A stretch of 64,000 nt of DNA from Tragulus kanchil (taxonomy: Eukaryota > Chordata > Mammalia > Artiodactyla > Tragulidae), in the NCBI GenBank assembly GCA_022376925.1, contig JAIOJX010000025.1:183705801-183769800 (forward strand), given 5' to 3'. Shown here one piece after another: positions 1 to 10,844 of the stretch. Numbering within the stretch: the first letter of the stretch is position 1; each line of letters begins with the position of its first letter. Under the pieces are notes generated by a model. That model saw nothing but the letters and a program-made list of their open reading frames with translations. It ran no database searches and was not told where the DNA came from. Both the position numbers and the translations under genes were made by a program.

Positions 1-262
1 TCAGTGGGGAGCGCCAGGAACACGTGGGCTACCTCCACTGTGTGCTTCGTGGGGGAAACTCAACCCAGAAGCAGAGAGTCCAGCTCATGGGACTCAGAAT
101 AAGAAGAGTGGGGACAGGAGGCCTTAGGGTTCCTGGAATCCAGGATGGTCAGAAGAGGAAAAAGGCTCAGGAAAGGGGAAGATTCAGCTGAAGTCACAGG
201 CTCGAGTTCAAGGAGAAAAAACAGTGCGGGAAGAGTCTAAGAAACACTAAAAATGAATACAT

Positions 263-595
263 AGGGCTTCCCCTGATGGTCCAGTGGGTAAGGACACCGC
301 CTTGCAGTGCAAGGGACGCCGGTTCGATCCCTGGCCTGGGAGGATCCCACGTGCCGCGGAGCGGCTGGACCGATGTGTCCAATCACCGAGCCAGAGCTCT
401 GGAGCGCATGCGCCCAGAGCCGGTGCTCTGCGACAACAGACGCCACCGCGATGGGAGGCCCACAGGAGCCAAAGGACAAAGACGGATGAAAACAGAGAAA
501 TGAAAGACCAGTAGAAGTGGCCCGCCCGCTCCCCTCCCTCCCCAACCCAACCCCCGCCCAAAAATAAATAAATAAATAAATCTTTAAAAAAAAAA
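263..595 (+). mobile_element. CHR-type SINE (tRNA-headed)
   Basis: The element starts GGGCTTCCCC, has an A-box-like TGGTCCAGTGGGTAAGG and a perfect B box GGTTCGATCCC at 321-331, and ends in AATAAATA repeats and poly-A. Imperfect target duplications AATGAATACAT and AATGAAGACAT flank it. tRNA-like promoter and body match the cetartiodactyl CHR family as I remember it. Its reading frames are not genes. Confidence 0.8.
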
Positions 596-730
596 TGAAG
601 ACATATCTTTGGCCCTCAGTGTGACATGCTGCGCCAGGAGGGGAAGGGCAAGGCCATCTCCCCTCCCCTCAGTACCACGTGGTGCTGGCAGCGCCCCTCC
701 ATCACTTCACTGAGAGTCCAAGATGTCCCT

Positions 731-1099
731 CAAAACAGGGGCCGTTCACAGCCTTTTCGGAACAACCTAACACTTCAAGCTTACTTTCTAATCTTGGTTC
801 CTATGATTTTGAACCTTTCTTAACAACAACAACAAAAAAGACTAAGGGCACAGAAATCCCACTGGATTCGGTAATTTTGGGACATCCTGCATTTGCATTT
901 TGAGGTTCTTTATGAAGACGGGAAAAAACAATCCCCAGGCCTTCTTTCTTGTGTAGGTTTTAAGACAATGGGGCCCAGAGGGCGAGGAGGCCGGAGTGGA
1001 GCTCTAGCTCCAGCCAGGGTGTGTGGAAAACGCAAGAAAACTCGCGCTGTGACTCAGCAAGTGTCCCTCACTGAGGGAGGGGAGGAGGGGGCCGGAGGC
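731..1099. other. Sequence with no recognised feature
   Basis: GC-moderate sequence with no gene or repeat recognised. By geometry it is probably the left part of the second copy of duplication 1, with its partner upstream of the window. Confidence 0.5.
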
Positions 1100-1361
1100 T
1101 CAGTGGGGAGCGCCAGGAACACGTGGGCTACCTCCACTGTGTGCTTCGTGGGGGAAACTCAACCCAGAAGCAGAGAGTCCAGCTCATGGGACTCAGAATA
1201 AGAAGAGTGGGGACAGGAGGCCTTAGGGTTCCTGGAATCCAGGATGGTCAGAAGAGGAAAAAGGCTCAGGAAAGGGGAAGATTCAGCTGAAGTCACAGGC
1301 TCGAGTTCAAGGAGAAAAAACAGTGCGGGAAGAGTCTAAGAAACACTAAAAATGAATACAT

Positions 1362-1694
1362 AGGGCTTCCCCTGATGGTCCAGTGGGTAAGGACACCGCC
1401 TTGCAGTGCAAGGGACGCCGGTTCGATCCCTGGCCTGGGAGGATCCCACGTGCCGCGGAGCGGCTGGACCGATGTGTCCAATCACCGAGCCAGAGCTCTG
1501 GAGCGCATGCGCCCAGAGCCGGTGCTCTGCGACAACAGACGCCACCGCGATGGGAGGCCCACAGGAGCCAAAGGACAAAGACGGATGAAAACAGAGAAAT
1601 GAAAGACCAGTAGAAGTGGCCCGCCCGCCCCCCTCCCTCCCCAACCCAACCCCCGCCCAAAAATAAATAAATAAATAAATCTTTAAAAAAAAAA
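1362..1694 (+). mobile_element. CHR-type SINE, second copy by duplication 1
   Basis: This is the same insertion as that at 263-595, reproduced with its flanks. It is not an independent transposition event. Confidence 0.8.
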
Positions 1695-1830
1695 TGAAGA
1701 CATATCTTTGGCCCTCAGTGTGACATGCTGCGCCAGGAGGGGAAGGGCAAGGCCATCTCCCCTCCCCTCAGTACCACGTGGTGCTGGCAGCGCCCCTCCA
1801 TCACTTCACTGAGAGTCCAAGATGTCCCTC

Positions 1831-2647
1831 TGAGCTGGCCTCCAGTGCTGCCCATCCTCTGCCAAGGAAACTGAGGCTCTGAGACTCACAGGACATGGCC
1901 TGGGTGAGGGGGCACCTTCCTTCCTCTCCACCCCCTCTCTCCCCAGGCCGCCTCTTCCCGAGGCCACCGCCGCCTCCTCTGGGGCCCTGGTGCCAGGCTG
2001 GCCGCCAGGGAAGGGAAGGGTCTTCCAAGAGGCCATAGATGACCACTCCGGTTTCCCAGTTTTGTCAAGGCAGGAGGAAAAGCCAGGGCTGGTGGCCCTG
2101 GGGACCCACCACAGCCTCACTGGTGGACAAATAAAGTGTTCCCAGGCAAGTTACATAACCTTGGCTTATGGTAACTGTGCATCTTAAAAAATGTCGTGAA
2201 AATCCAGCCTTGCCTTCAGACACACTAGGCTCAAAATAGCCCAGCCGGCCAGGAGGTGTGTGTGCCTTTCTCCCATCCACCGGTCCACTCCCCTCAGTGG
2301 ACAAATACGCTCCCAGACGGACCACCGGTCTGCCATGCACCAAGTGACAGGACGATCTTGCTCCAAGGCACAGCTAGAGGTTTCACTGCTCCCCAGGCCA
2401 AAAAAGACCTTCTCTCCGTTCACTTTTTCTGATGGCAGAAGCTGGTGCCGACAGCGTCCTTCCTACATAGTAGCAAGGTGGTGGACCAGCTGGCCTAAAC
2501 GCTCACAGCCCTCCTCCTGTGAAACTCCCTGGAACAAAACCTATGAGGGGAAGACTACTCTTGGGTCACTTTCCTGATGAGGAAACCGCAGTACTGAGAC
2601 ATTAAATGATCATGCCAGGGTTCTGCTCACATCACCACGCTAAAAAC
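1831..2647. other. No recognised gene; possible old MIR traces
   Basis: C-rich pieces and short stretches such as AAGGAAACTGAGGCTCTGAGA (1866 area) recall the antisense MIR core, but too little remains for a firm call. The open frames here are unsupported. It is repeated at about 2950-3765. Confidence 0.35.
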
Positions 2648-2813
2648 AGCTCTGAGCGCATGCGCCCATGCGGAGGCCCACAGGAGCCAAAGGACAAAGA
2701 CGGATGAAAACAGAGAAATGAAAGACCAGTAGAAGTGGCCCGCCCGCTCCCCTCCCTCCCCAACCCAACCCCCGCCCAAAAATAAATAAATAAATAAATC
2801 TTTAAAAAAAAAA
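2648..2813 (+). mobile_element. CHR-type SINE fragment, third partial copy
   Basis: Only the 3' half (from AGCTCTG onward) is present, with an internal loss of about 35 bases. It begins exactly at the join of duplication 2, so the truncation comes from the duplication and not from 5'-truncated insertion. Confidence 0.8.
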
Positions 2814-3906
2814 TGAAGACATATCTTTGGCCCTCAGTGTGACATGCTGCGCCAGGAGGGGAAGGGCAAGGCCATCTCCCCTCCCCTCAGTACCACGTGG
2901 TGCTGGCAGCGCCCCTCCATCACTTCACTGAGAGTCCAAGATGTCCCTCTGAGCTGGCCTCCAGTGCTGCCCATCCTCTGCCAAGGAAACTGAGGCTCTG
3001 AGACTCACAGGACATGGCCTGGGTGAGGGGGCACCTTCCTTCCTCTCCACCCCCTCTCTCCCCAGGCCGCCTCTTCCCGAGGCCACCGCCGCCTCCTCTG
3101 GGGCCCTGGTGCCAGGCTGGCCGCCAGGGAAGGGAAGGGTCTTCCAAGAGGCCATAGATGACCACTCCGGTTTCCCAGTTTTGTCAAGGCAGGAGGAAAA
3201 GCCAGGGCTGGTGGCCCTGGGGACCCACCACAGCCTCACTGGTGGACAAATAAAGTGTTCCCAGGCAAGTTACATAACCTTGGCTTATGGTAACTGTGCA
3301 TCTTAAAAAAAAATGTCGTGAAAATCCAGCCTTGCCTTCAGACACACTAGGCTCAAAATAGCCCAGCCGGCCAGGAGGTGTGTGTGCCTTTCTCCCATCC
3401 ACCGGTCCACTCCCCTCAGTGGACAAATACGCTCCCAGACGGACCACCGGTCTGCCATGCACCAAGTGACAGGACGATCTTGCTCCAAGGCACAGCTAGA
3501 GGTTTCACTGCTCCCCAGGCCAAAAAAGACCTTCTCTCCGTTCACTTTTTCTGATGGCAGAAGCTGGTGCCGACAGCGTCCTTCCTACATAGTAGCAAGG
3601 TGGTGGACCAGCTGGCCTAAACGCTCACAGCCCTCCTCCTGTGAAACTCCCTGGAACAAAACCTATGAGGGGAAGACTACTCTTGGGTCACTTTCCTGAT
3701 GAGGAAACCGCAGTACTGAGACATTAAATGATCATGCCAGGGTTCTGCTCACATCACCACGCTAAAAAACAGTAAACAGTCTCCACAGGGCATAGACCAG
3801 CAACTTCACTAGACGTAACAAAGGTTCACAAACAGTCCTTTGCAGCTCTATTTCCGACCATGTTCCAACCCCACCAAATACATACATACACACTCATACA
3901 TACTTT

Positions 3907-4135
3907 CTAGGGACTCCCAGGTGGCGCTAGTGGTAAAGAATTTGCCTGCCAGTGCAGGAGACACAAGAGACACAGGTTTGATCCCTGGGTCAGGAAGATC
4001 CCCTAGAGGAGTAAACGGCAACCCGCTCCGGTATTCTTGCCTGGAAAATTCCATGAACAGAGGAGCCTGGTGTGCTGCAGTCCAGGGGGTGACAAAGAGG
4101 CAGACACACCTGAGTGACGGAGCACAGCACACACA
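3907..4135 (+). mobile_element. Bov-tA-type SINE
   Basis: Starts GGGACTCCCAGGTGGCG, has a B-box-like GGTTTGATCCC, and the characteristic ruminant body (AAGATCCCCT, TATTCTTGCCTGG, CAGAGGAGCCTGG) ending with a degenerate CACACA tail. The tRNA-derived head and BovB-derived tail are typical of ruminant SINEs. Confidence 0.88.
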
Positions 4136-4454
4136 CCCTAGACCTGAAGCCGGAACTACACCCCCATCCCCACCCTTCCTCAAACAGAGCAGCGCCTCGG
4201 GAGACTCACTTGCTACGCCCGTGCCTTTCTTTCAACGCAAACCATCCTTCTCATCACTGTTCTCAAATTGGCAGAGTCCCATTTATTTCACAAAGACTCC
4301 CCTGCCCCAAACATCCCTACTGTGGCCTCGCCCAGCCCATTCAAGTCAGGCACGCCACCCTCGTCACCTCCAGACCAGGAATGCCGCCCACGGCAGACAC
4401 ACACCAACCACTCCGCGGCATCGCCGTGATAAACACCAAGAGACCACGGGCACT

Positions 4455-4625
4455 GTGCTCAACACTCAATAAGAACCATCTCACCCGATTCTCATCAAAG
4501 TCCAGGGACACAGACTCTGTCCTCATCCCAGCACGACTCATGAGCCCAGAGAGGTGAATGAACTCAAGACCACCAAGATCACACAAAGAGCAAGGAGAGA
4601 AGCAAGCCACGGGACTCCAGAAGTG
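4455..4625 (-). repeat. MIR-like ancient SINE remnant
   Basis: Contains the antisense MIR pattern: GAACCATCTCACCCGATTCTC, then CAGAGAGGTGAATGAACTCAAG and AAGATCACACAAAGAGC. Strongly diverged. The 4136-4454 stretch before it has nothing I recognise. Confidence 0.5.
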
Positions 4626-4726
4626 AACCATGCGATGCTCACGCCGTGATCAGGGACCCAGTCTGGTGGCATGCGGTGACGGCGCTGTCCTAGAGCCTAT
4701 GCGAGTGAGGCTCATCTATAAAAGGC

Positions 4727-4922
4727 CCCTGTGTTCATTGCTCAGTCGTATCCGATTCTTTGTGACCCCATGGACCACAACCCACCAGGCTCCTCTGTCC
4801 ATGAGATTCTCCACTCAAGAATACTGGGGTGGGCAGCCATTCCCTTCTCCAGGGGATCTTCCCAACCCAGGGATCAAACCTGGGTCTCCCACATTGTATC
4901 GTCTGAGCCACCAGGGAAGCCC
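4727..4922 (-). mobile_element. Bov-tA-type SINE with 9-bp target duplication
   Basis: Antisense ruminant SINE (GACCCCATGGAC, GGCTCCTCTGTCC, GAGCCACCAGGGAAGCCC). ATAAAAGGC occurs directly on both sides (4718-4726 and 4923-4931), which fixes the ends. About 195 bp, nearly full length. Confidence 0.93.
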
Positions 4923-4931
4923 ATAAAAGGC

Positions 4932-6680
4932 ATGTCACCCATACAAAAACGGTGATAACAGTGATAACTCAGAATCTAGGTACAAAATGGCGACCACTGT
5001 GACTGTGCCTTTAAAAAATCAAAAGGCTGCTACTGGCCACCCAGACTGTCAATTGCCACAATGGATAGAACATGAATAAGGTGGCACCTGACCCCAAGGA
5101 TCTCTTCTATTTGGTGAGGAAAATAAGATAATATGGCATACAACTCACAACACAGTCCACTTTATGAAATATCACTTTTCTCCTTGAAGGTCTGTCCTTC
5201 AAGCAGTATCGCAAATTAACTGGCTATATGCCAAACTGCTGGTTCTAGATCAACCCTAACTCTTAACATGAATCCAGCCTCCCTCTTCCCAGTAGGAACT
5301 GTGCACAAATCTTTTGATTTACAGACATGCACAGGTTGTATGCTAGCTGCCTTTAGACTCAAAAATAATACAAAAGAGAAAAAAGCGTATGGGGAGAGGG
5401 ATCTGGTCTCAGTTCGAGAGGGTAAAGCTTCCTTAAAAGCGGACAGGGAGCCCGGGTGCAAGCTTTCTGACTCGTGTTAAATGGTCATGGCAGTCACCAC
5501 TGTCCTCAGAGTTAACTTTCTTAATATCAGAAGCCCTCCATCTTCCTATGGACAAAATTGATTATTAAGAATACTATTTTCTTGACTTCAAATCATGGTA
5601 CAAATAAGTCAGATAATTTTTAAAATATGTCTGTCATGTTCATTTTAAAACATAAACATTTCTGTAAATCATTTGGGCAAATCAAAATTGTATTTTAAGA
5701 TTTAAGACCACAGGGAAACACTCATAATTTTAGTTAAAAGGGGTATGGCCCTAAGCATGTAAAGACTGATGGATCTGTGTGTCTGCACTAAACAGACATG
5801 CTAAAATGTTGACAGCAATTTTTCTGCATGGTAGGACTGAAGACAATTTGTATCTACTTTTTGTACATTGTTCTACTTTACAGATATTATATTATTGATA
5901 GCATACCGAGTTCTTAAAATCAGAAAAAGCAGACCTATATCTTAAAACATATGCAGTGTTATTTTAAATACATTGGCAAGGAAGACAGTCATCAATTTCA
6001 AAGCAATAAACTTAGTCATGTGTTTTTCAATGTCGAGAGCATCATGCTAAAAATCAATACCACTTTTGGACAAATTGGAAGACTAGAAAAGAAGAAAGGG
6101 GTTTGAAAAGGAAAAGTGTTTATAGAGTCACGGGAAAATTAGTGATCAGCAAGAGTGTTTGATATGGCCACTTTCTGAGGGCTGCCTGGGCAGGCAGTGT
6201 CATGATTTAGAAAAATGAGACTGTATCTGAATCCTCAGCACCTACTGGGTCAGGTGAGCACCACCTGCGTCTGGTTTCCGCAAAGCCACAATCTCCACAA
6301 TCAGATGTTTGGACTAGAGGGTCACTCACATCTAATTCGAGCCCTGAATTCTGGCATTCCACCAGCTGGGAAGTCAGCGTCTTCCTCTAAGGTTCTGCGT
6401 CAGAACCTTTCAAAGGCAGGTGATGGGCACCAACTGCTTCCTTTTCAATCTCAAGCAGCAGTTTCAGCCAACGGCAGACAATCATGACCGTGGTATAGGC
6501 ACAGAGTCTGGTGTGGACGTGTGTGTGCGTGCGTGTGGTGCCAATGGTCACCCTCGTCTGTTACTGTCACTTTGGCTCATCTACACAGATTTTCAGTCTC
6601 ACGATCAAACCCTCACGAGTCCTACGAAATGACCCATATCCGGAAGGAAAATTTAATAAGAACTCCCCTCTTTAAAAAAC
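4932..6680. other. Single-copy intron, nothing recognised
   Basis: AT-rich DNA without a recognised gene, RNA or repeat. The frames at 5268 and 6215 have no splice, homology or composition support. Confidence 0.5.
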
Positions 6681-6684
6681 AACA

Positions 6685-6810
6685 TAGGTAAGAATCCACC
6701 TCACCATTGCAGGAGTTCAATCCCTGGTCTTGGAACTAAGACCCTGCATGCCGCATGGTACAGCCGAAAACAAAATAAAGTAAATAATAAATAATAATAA
6801 AAAAGTACCC
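6685..6810 (+). mobile_element. CHR-1-like SINE fragment
   Basis: Contains GTAAGAATCCACC, GTTCAATCCCTGG, AACTAAGACCCTGCATGCCGC and an AATAATAAATAA tail, matching the short CHR form with a degenerate head. The first part of the A box is missing. Confidence 0.65.
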
Positions 6811-6960
6811 TTACACCAAATGAATAAGGTCAGTAGAAAACCAACAGAGATTGGAATAAAAAATTGAAGCTCTATTTATAAAAAATGTAAAACCAACATA
6901 AGTTTAAATTATATTTTAATATATATTAAATTAGAATTCAAAGCAATATGATGGTTGAGC

Positions 6961-7164
6961 TGGGCTTTCCTGGTGGCTCAGGTGGTAAAGAATCTGCCTG
7001 CAATGCAGGAGACCTGGGTTGGATCTCTGGGTTGGGAAGACCCCCTGGAGAAGGAAATGGCAATCCACTCTAGCTTTCTGCCCTGGAGAATTCCATGAAC
7101 AGAGGAGCCTGGCATGGGGTCGCAAAGGGCTAGACAGGACTGAGCCACTCTAACTCACTAATGT
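6961..7164 (+). mobile_element. Bov-tA-type SINE
   Basis: Starts GGGCTTTCCTGGTGGCTCAG, carries CAATGCAGGAGACCTGGG, AAGACCCCCTGGAG and GAGGAGCCTGGC, and ends near TAACTCACTAATG. TGAGCT occurs on both sides (6955 and 7165 areas), a possible short target duplication. Confidence 0.9.
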
Positions 7165-8064
7165 CTGAGCTATGCAAGCTATTTCTCTAGAAAGGTTGAT
7201 CACAAATAATTATTAATGTGGAAATGTTACATAAAAACCATAGGTGACCTAATGAAGTGTAGGAAGGCACGCATAAGCTATGGAATCTGGTAGGAAAAGT
7301 CAGGGAGACTGGACGCTGAGATCCACAAGACAAACCAGCACCTTGTCATGTGCCGTCAGACCCACGAGGAAAGCAGAGGTGGGCAGCTCGACTTCCCATC
7401 ACCATGAGCCCTCTGGCCAGAAAGACAGCGCACAGTGCGGCTGAGCATAGCGCCGGTTCTGCCCGCAGACATGGCGCCGTGCGAAGGAGGAAGCCACATG
7501 GTGTCACGGCAGATCAGCCGGCTGGGCTGTCTTCAGTCCACACACGCAGGGGCTGCGGGCTTCAGAGGCCTCCGGGCTGACAGGGCTGCCTTGCGGAAGC
7601 CGGGCTGGCTGCACTTTGAGCAGTGTGCCTCTTTATATAAAACAGCCAGTCGAGGCCAGCGGTGTGTGCCCTCCAGCCCTTCCCTGGGCCCTGCTCAGAC
7701 AGCCCTCCAAAGGCCCTAGTGAAGGGGAATGTTTCAGTGTTTTGTTGTCTCCCCTGCGTTCTTAGCCAGAGCAAACCCAGAACACAGATTGTTTTCCAGC
7801 AGAGCGGGGTGCATGTGTGTCCCGTGCACTGGTCATCTCTTAATCTTGAATCTAGGTGTGTCTAAGAGATGCTTATAACCCAGACTTTGAGGGAGATCAT
7901 GGTCACAGGAGACCGTGTGATAATTATCACTGGTAAATGATGCTGGAGAGCCCTGATCACACTATGACCTATTACAAGAGCCCCCAACGCACAAGTCCTA
8001 AAAGATGCCACTGCATGTTTCATTCATTAAATTGAAATATGCTTATGAAAGCTAAGACTCATTT
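7165..8064. other. Single-copy intron with a modest CpG-rich patch
   Basis: Unrecognised sequence. At 7430-7620 there are more CpGs than in the surroundings (GCGCCGG, GGCGCCGTGCG), but it is small, has no promoter motif I can name and no gene homology. Confidence 0.4.
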
Positions 8065-8520
8065 TTAAAGATACTTGTGTGGTTACCAAAGGCGAAAGGG
8101 GAGGGCAAGGAGTATGGGATTAACAGATACACACCACAGATTAACCTCAAGGATTTACCATACAGCCCAGGGAACTATATTCAGTATCTTATTATAACTT
8201 ATAATAGAAAAGAATATGAAAAAAATGTAGATAGATATTAGATATAGACACTTCCCAGCTGGCTTAGTAATAAAGAACCTGCCTGACAACAAAGGAGACA
8301 TGAGTTCAATCCCTGGGTTGTGAAGATCTTCTGGAGAAGGAAATAGCAGCTCACTCCAGTACTCTTGCCTGGGAAACCCAAGGGACAGAGGAGCCTGGTG
8401 CGTGCGGCCCACAGGGTCACAAAAGAGCCAGGCACAAATAGATACAGATGCAACTGTTATACCTGAAACTAACACCATCTGTAAATCAACTATACATTAA
8501 TAAAATATAAGTAAATAGAA
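8065..8520 (+). mobile_element. L1 3' end split by a SINE
   Basis: 8065-8235 carries the artiodactyl L1 3' pattern (GGTTACCAAAGG, GGGATTAACAGATACACACC, GGGAACTATATTCAG). The terminal part resumes at about 8450 (ACCTGAAACTAACACC, GTAAATCAACTATACATTAATAAAA). A SINE lies between, so the L1 is older. Confidence 0.82.
8250..8440 (+). mobile_element. Bov-tA-type SINE nested in L1 3' end
   Basis: CACTTCCCAGCTGGCTTAG head, GTTCAATCCCTGGG B-box region and GAGGAGCCTGGTG body. Similar AGATAT/AGATAC AGA tracts on both sides suggest a degenerate target duplication. It interrupts the L1 tail. Confidence 0.85.
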
Positions 8521-8629
8521 ACACATTCAGGAAATCAAGCAAAGTTTTGCATGGTGTATAGAGCGGACTTTGCTGAGGGGACAGAGAGCAAGGGCCATGG
8601 AATCCTCATCACCATCCTCATCCTCATCT

Positions 8630-8810
8630 GCACAGCTCTCATCTACTGAGCACTTCCTACACACCGGGCACTTTATATGCATTAGCCATGCACTTCCCAA
8701 CTTAAAACTCAGGCTGAGAAAAAGAAGGTTCAGGGGAATTAAGCCACCTCCCTAAGATCACACAGCAAACAAGAGGGAGACCTGGGGTTTGGCTCCAAAT
8801 CTGATTTATT
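8630..8810 (-). repeat. MIR element
   Basis: Antisense MIR: CTGAGCACTTCCTACACACCGGGCAC, then CAGGCTGAGAAAAAGAAGGTT and AAGATCACACAGCAAAC, GGTTTGGCTCCAAA. Reproduced, with a 27-bp loss, at about 9777-9930. Confidence 0.7.
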
Positions 8811-9006
8811 ATAAGCCATTCTTCAGTTCAGATCTTCACATTCCAGGCAGGCCACACTTTCACTCCAAAAGAAGAAAAAAACACTAAGGAAAAAAGTTGT
8901 GCATGCTTCCTAACCAGAGGGTTCATATGTGTACACAACATATCCCGACGGGAGTGATTTCTCTCTCTTGCTCTATCTCATACACGTGCACACACTGCAC
9001 GTAAAC

Positions 9007-9021
9007 ACACACACACACACA
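9007..9021 (+). repeat. (CA)n microsatellite
   Basis: A short run of CA dinucleotides, reproduced at 10127-10141 by duplication 3 with the same length. Confidence 0.8.
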
Positions 9022-9040
9022 ACACACAAGTCCAAATTAG

Positions 9041-9240
9041 GCTTAAGGGAAACGGATCTGCCCGCAAGCAGGAGACGCAAGAGACACAGGTTCAATCCCT
9101 GGGTCAGGAAGATCCCCTGGCAGAAGAAACAGCAAAAGAAAAAGAGTGCTCTTGAATGGAAAATCCCATGTACAGAGGAGCCTGGCGGGCTACAGTCTAT
9201 GGGGGTCACAAAGAGTCAGACATGACTGAGCACACACAAC
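9041..9240 (+). mobile_element. Bov-tA-type SINE
   Basis: Body AGGTTCAATCCCTGGGTCAGGAAG, CAGAGGAGCCTGGCGGGC and CATGACTGAGCACACACAAC. An A-rich change replaces part of the middle (AACAGCAAAAGAAAAAG). It follows a CA microsatellite at 9007-9021. Confidence 0.88.
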
Positions 9241-10160
9241 ATATACTGGTATAATATTCTCATATTTTCTGTTATGCAAAACACTTGCAATAAGCTAATA
9301 ATGGCCTTGAAAGCATTTACTCAAAATGCAAAGTGCTCCAAGAAATGAAAGGTATTATCATGGTTCGCATCATAATTTATGTCTGTGGGGCCTCAGGTGG
9401 AGCCAAAGAGCAAAATGGTAGAAATAGCAAATGAGAAAAGTGTAAATGTTTTTCATCAGAAGCCAGGAGATTCCCAAAAGATTCACACCACCCAGAGGGC
9501 AAAGTTCTTAGCTCAACACTTACTTCACAGAAGAAATTCTCCTTTTAAGGCTCCTTTTCTTTCCCCCCTGCAGACAAACTCTGAACATTCTGTGAATTCT
9601 CACTCAGCTATCGGGTTTATAGATTCTTTTCCAACTGGAGCTGTAGATGATTATTGGGAAGGTACAAGATAAATTCCAGTATCAGGCTAGAAAGTGCTTG
9701 TTTTTGTCGTTCTGTTGCTTTGTCGTCAGTTTTCATCCATACACACCGGGCAACTTCACCATCCTCATCCTCATCTGCACAGCTCTCATCTACTGAGCAC
9801 TTCCTATTTGCACTTCCCAACTTAAAACTCAGGCTGAGAAAAAGAAGGTTCAGGGGAATTAAGCCACCTCCCTAAGATCACACAGCAAACAAGAGGGAGA
9901 CCTGGGGTTTGGCTCCAAATCTGATTTATTATAAGCCATTCTTCAGTTCAGATCTTCACATTCCAGGCAGGCCACACTTTCACTCCAAAAGAAGAAAAAA
10001 ACACTAAGGAAAAAAGTTGTGCATGCTTCCTAACCAGAGGGTTCATATGTGTACACAACATATCCCGACGGGAGTGATTTCTCTCTCTTGCTCTATCTCA
10101 TACACGTGCACACACTGCACGTAAACACACACACACACACAACACACAAGTCCAAATTAG

Positions 10161-10360
10161 GCTTAAGGGAAACGGATCTGCCCGCAAGCAGGAGACGCAA
10201 GAGACACAGGTTCAATCCCTGGGTCAGGAAGATCCCCTGGCAGAAGAAACAGCAAAAGAAAAAGAGTGCTCTTGAATGGAAAATCCCATGTACAGAGGAG
10301 CCTGGCGGGCTACAGTCTATGGGGGTCACAAAGAGTCAGACATGACTGAGCACACACAAC
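10161..10360 (+). mobile_element. Bov-tA-type SINE, copy by duplication 3
   Basis: Identical to the element at 9041-9240 and displaced by 1,120 bp; one insertion, seen twice. Confidence 0.88.
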
Positions 10361-10844
10361 ATATACTGGTATAATATTCTCATATTTTCTGTTATGCAAA
10401 ACACTTGCAATAAGCTAATAATGGCCTTGAAAGCATTTACTCAAAATGCAAAGTGCTCCAAGAAATGAAAGGTATTATCATGGTTCGCATCATAATTTAT
10501 GTCTGTGGGGCCTCAGGTGGAGCCAAAGAGCAAAATGGTAGAAATAGCAAATGAGAAAAGTGTAAATGTTTTTCATCAGAAGCCAGGAGATTCCCAAAAG
10601 ATTCACACCACCCAGAGGGCAAAGTTCTTAGCTCAACACTTACTTCACAGAAGAAATTCTCCTTTTAAGGCTCCTTTTCTTTCCCCCCTGCAGACAAACT
10701 CTGAACATTCTGTGAATTCTCACTCAGCTATCGGGTTTATAGATTCTTTTCCAACTGGAGCTGTAGATGATTATTGGGAAGGTACAAGATAAATTCCAGT
10801 ATCAGGCTAGAAAGTGCTTGTTTTTGTCGTTCTGTTGCTTTGTC

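Larger units (their letters stand above)
1..1830. repeat. Tandem duplication 1 (period 1,099 bp), left copy cut by window edge
   Basis: Positions 1-731 recur at 1100-1830 with one substitution (T at 530, C at 1629) and no other difference seen. The match stops after GATGTCCCTC in both. Since the other duplications are almost directly adjacent, 732-1099 is probably the left part of the second copy, whose partner lies upstream of the window. The duplicated block contains a CHR-type SINE. Confidence 0.93.
1494..3770. repeat. Tandem duplication 2 (period about 1,119 bp)
   Basis: 1494-2649 matches 2648-3770. The second copy starts inside the CHR SINE and lacks about 35 bases at 2667, where AGCTCTGGAGCGCATG also loses one G. 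Inside, the copies differ by A-run length (2186 versus 3305). The overlap with duplication 1 makes 395-731, 1494-1830 and 2648-2949 three versions of one segment. Confidence 0.93.
8609..10844. repeat. Tandem duplication 3 (period 1,120 bp)
   Basis: 8609-9724 recurs at 9756-10844. The second copy lacks 27 bases corresponding to about 8668-8695, and the 31-bp join (9725-9755) includes ACACACCGGGCA, a displaced piece of the missing part. After the join the copies are nearly identical for over 1 kb, including a SINE and a CA run. The scrambled join favours a sequencing or assembly error. Confidence 0.94.

Noticed and set aside
263..595. tRNA genes in SINE heads (A and B boxes)
   Set aside because: The boxes belong to tRNA-derived SINE promoters; no cloverleaf of a functional tRNA follows.
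3840..4472. 210-codon plus-strand frame
   Set aside because: Its first half is the translation of a Bov-tA-type SINE and the rest is diverged non-coding sequence.
7430..7620. CpG island promoter in intron
   Set aside because: CpG content is only moderately raised over less than 200 bp and no promoter motif or exon is visible.
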